NCBI GenBank assembly: GCA_900556285.1
Contig: USOF01000058.1
Span: 1 to 6,861, forward strand
Length of the DNA: 6,861 nt
Direction: 5' to 3'
Source: an uncultured Collinsella sp.
GTDB lineage: Bacteria > Actinomycetota > Coriobacteriia > Coriobacteriales > Coriobacteriaceae
Shown here piece after piece: positions 6,570 to 6,861 of the stretch; position 1 is the stretch's first letter, and every line of letters begins with the position of its first letter. The notes beneath the pieces are model-generated. The model was given only the letters and a program-made list of their open reading frames with translations, was not told the DNA's origin and ran no database searches. The position numbers and the translations under genes were made by a program.

Positions 6570-6596
6570 AGAATAGTGATCGGCAAATACTTGCAA
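6570..6596 (-). promoter_or_regulatory. Possible promoter of the helicase-Argonaute operon
   Basis: On the minus strand, TTGCAA (6596-6591) is followed after 15 nt by TATTCT (6575-6570). Both boxes resemble sigma-70 sites but the spacer is shorter than ideal. The -35 box would lie inside the proximal copy of the repeated TTGCAAG motif, so a protein bound to the repeats would block it. A start near 6563 would give a leader of about 105 nt. No better pair was found close to the gene. Confidence 0.3.
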
Positions 6597-6669
6597 GTTT
6601 TTCTCATCGTGTGACAAGAACTTGCGATTCTTGCAAGTTTTTCTCACGCTACGGCAAGAACCTGCGCGG
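6590..6669. repeat. Two-copy imperfect 40-bp tandem repeat upstream of the operon (candidate operator)
   Basis: Copy 1 is 6590-6629 and copy 2 is 6630-6669. Each starts with the same 17 bases, CTTGCAAGTTTTTCTCA, and near its end carries CAAGAAC(T/C)TGCG. CTTGCAAG is itself palindromic. CAAGAA (6615-6620) and TTCTTG (6628-6633) form an inverted repeat across the junction, and GCAAGAA (6654-6660) again mirrors TTCTTGC (6628-6634). Several related half-sites at regular spacing, beside the probable promoter, suggest a repressor or activator binding array. Only two copies are present, so it is not a CRISPR array. Confidence 0.6.
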
Positions 6670-6861
6670 TCGCCCCGTGGCCATTTGTTATCGGATCGCG
6701 GCAAAGCCATACCGAGCCGCCAGCCACGGAGCGGCACCGGGCGTGGACTCCGTAGACAATTGGGAGTAACCCTCCCCCGCTACCTATGCGACATGCCGGC
6801 GAGCAGAGACGATATGAGCAGGACATAAAAACATTGAGAGCCCCTGCTGCATGAAAGACCG
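6670..6861. other. Non-coding right end of the window with alternative short hairpins
   Basis: No open frame here has a credible start or codon pattern on either strand. ACGGAG (6726-6731) pairs with CTCCGT (6748-6753), while CCACG (6724-6728) pairs with CGTGG (6742-6746). The arms overlap, so these stems exclude each other. A further GGGAG (6762-6766) / CTCCC (6772-6776) hairpin follows. This could be part of a structured leader or RNA gene or chance in GC-rich sequence; I do not recognise a known RNA family. Confidence 0.3.

Noticed and set aside
6590..6669. CRISPR array
   Set aside because: There are only two imperfect copies placed end to end, with no unique spacers and no cas genes nearby.
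6516..6737. 73-codon minus-strand frame upstream of the helicase
   Set aside because: It runs through the tandem repeats, has a poor GTG start with no ribosome binding site and no recognisable protein features.

Overview
This window looks like one end of an Illumina/Nextera contig from a fairly GC-rich bacterium. The first 30 bases are Nextera adapter ending in the Tn5 mosaic end. Codon style and a lysine-rich Sec signal peptide would fit a Gram-positive actinobacterium such as Coriobacteriia (Collinsella-like), but that placement is a weak inference. All supported genes are on the minus strand, so the window reads biologically from right to left.

Right to left: (1) 6458-6861 is about 400 bases without a gene. 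It holds a near-duplicated 40-bp block rich in TTGCAAG/CAAGAA motifs just upstream of the operon, plus alternative short hairpins further out. (2) 6457-3086 is a 1123-residue SF2-type helicase. (3) 3089-2526 is a small PD-(D/E)XK nuclease reading frame that overlaps the helicase stop (GTGA). (4) 2542-647 is a 631-residue prokaryotic Argonaute-like protein with MID and PIWI-like regions, overlapping the nuclease gene by 17 nt. (5) 493-299 is a 64-residue acidic orphan protein with its own good promoter and a leader hairpin. (6) 179-31 is the first 49 codons of an exported protein, cut by the adapter.

The core is a helicase + nuclease + Argonaute operon. Its order and architecture resemble DdmD-DdmE, the plasmid-elimination system of Vibrio cholerae, in which a guide-using Argonaute-like protein (DdmE) recruits a helicase-nuclease (DdmD) to foreign plasmid DNA. 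The main observation is that the split between helicase and nuclease looks like a one-base frameshift. The nuclease frame stays open for 33 codons upstream of its GTG, with better codons than the helicase tail it overlaps. It opens directly after a TAA at 3191-3189, inside a TTTTAATTCCCC tract. Restoring one base there gives a continuous 1310-residue helicase-nuclease of DdmD architecture. The window therefore holds either a mutated or mis-assembled DdmDE-like system, or a naturally split version with a stand-alone nuclease. Assignment to DdmDE rests on architecture and motifs only; no homology search was possible.
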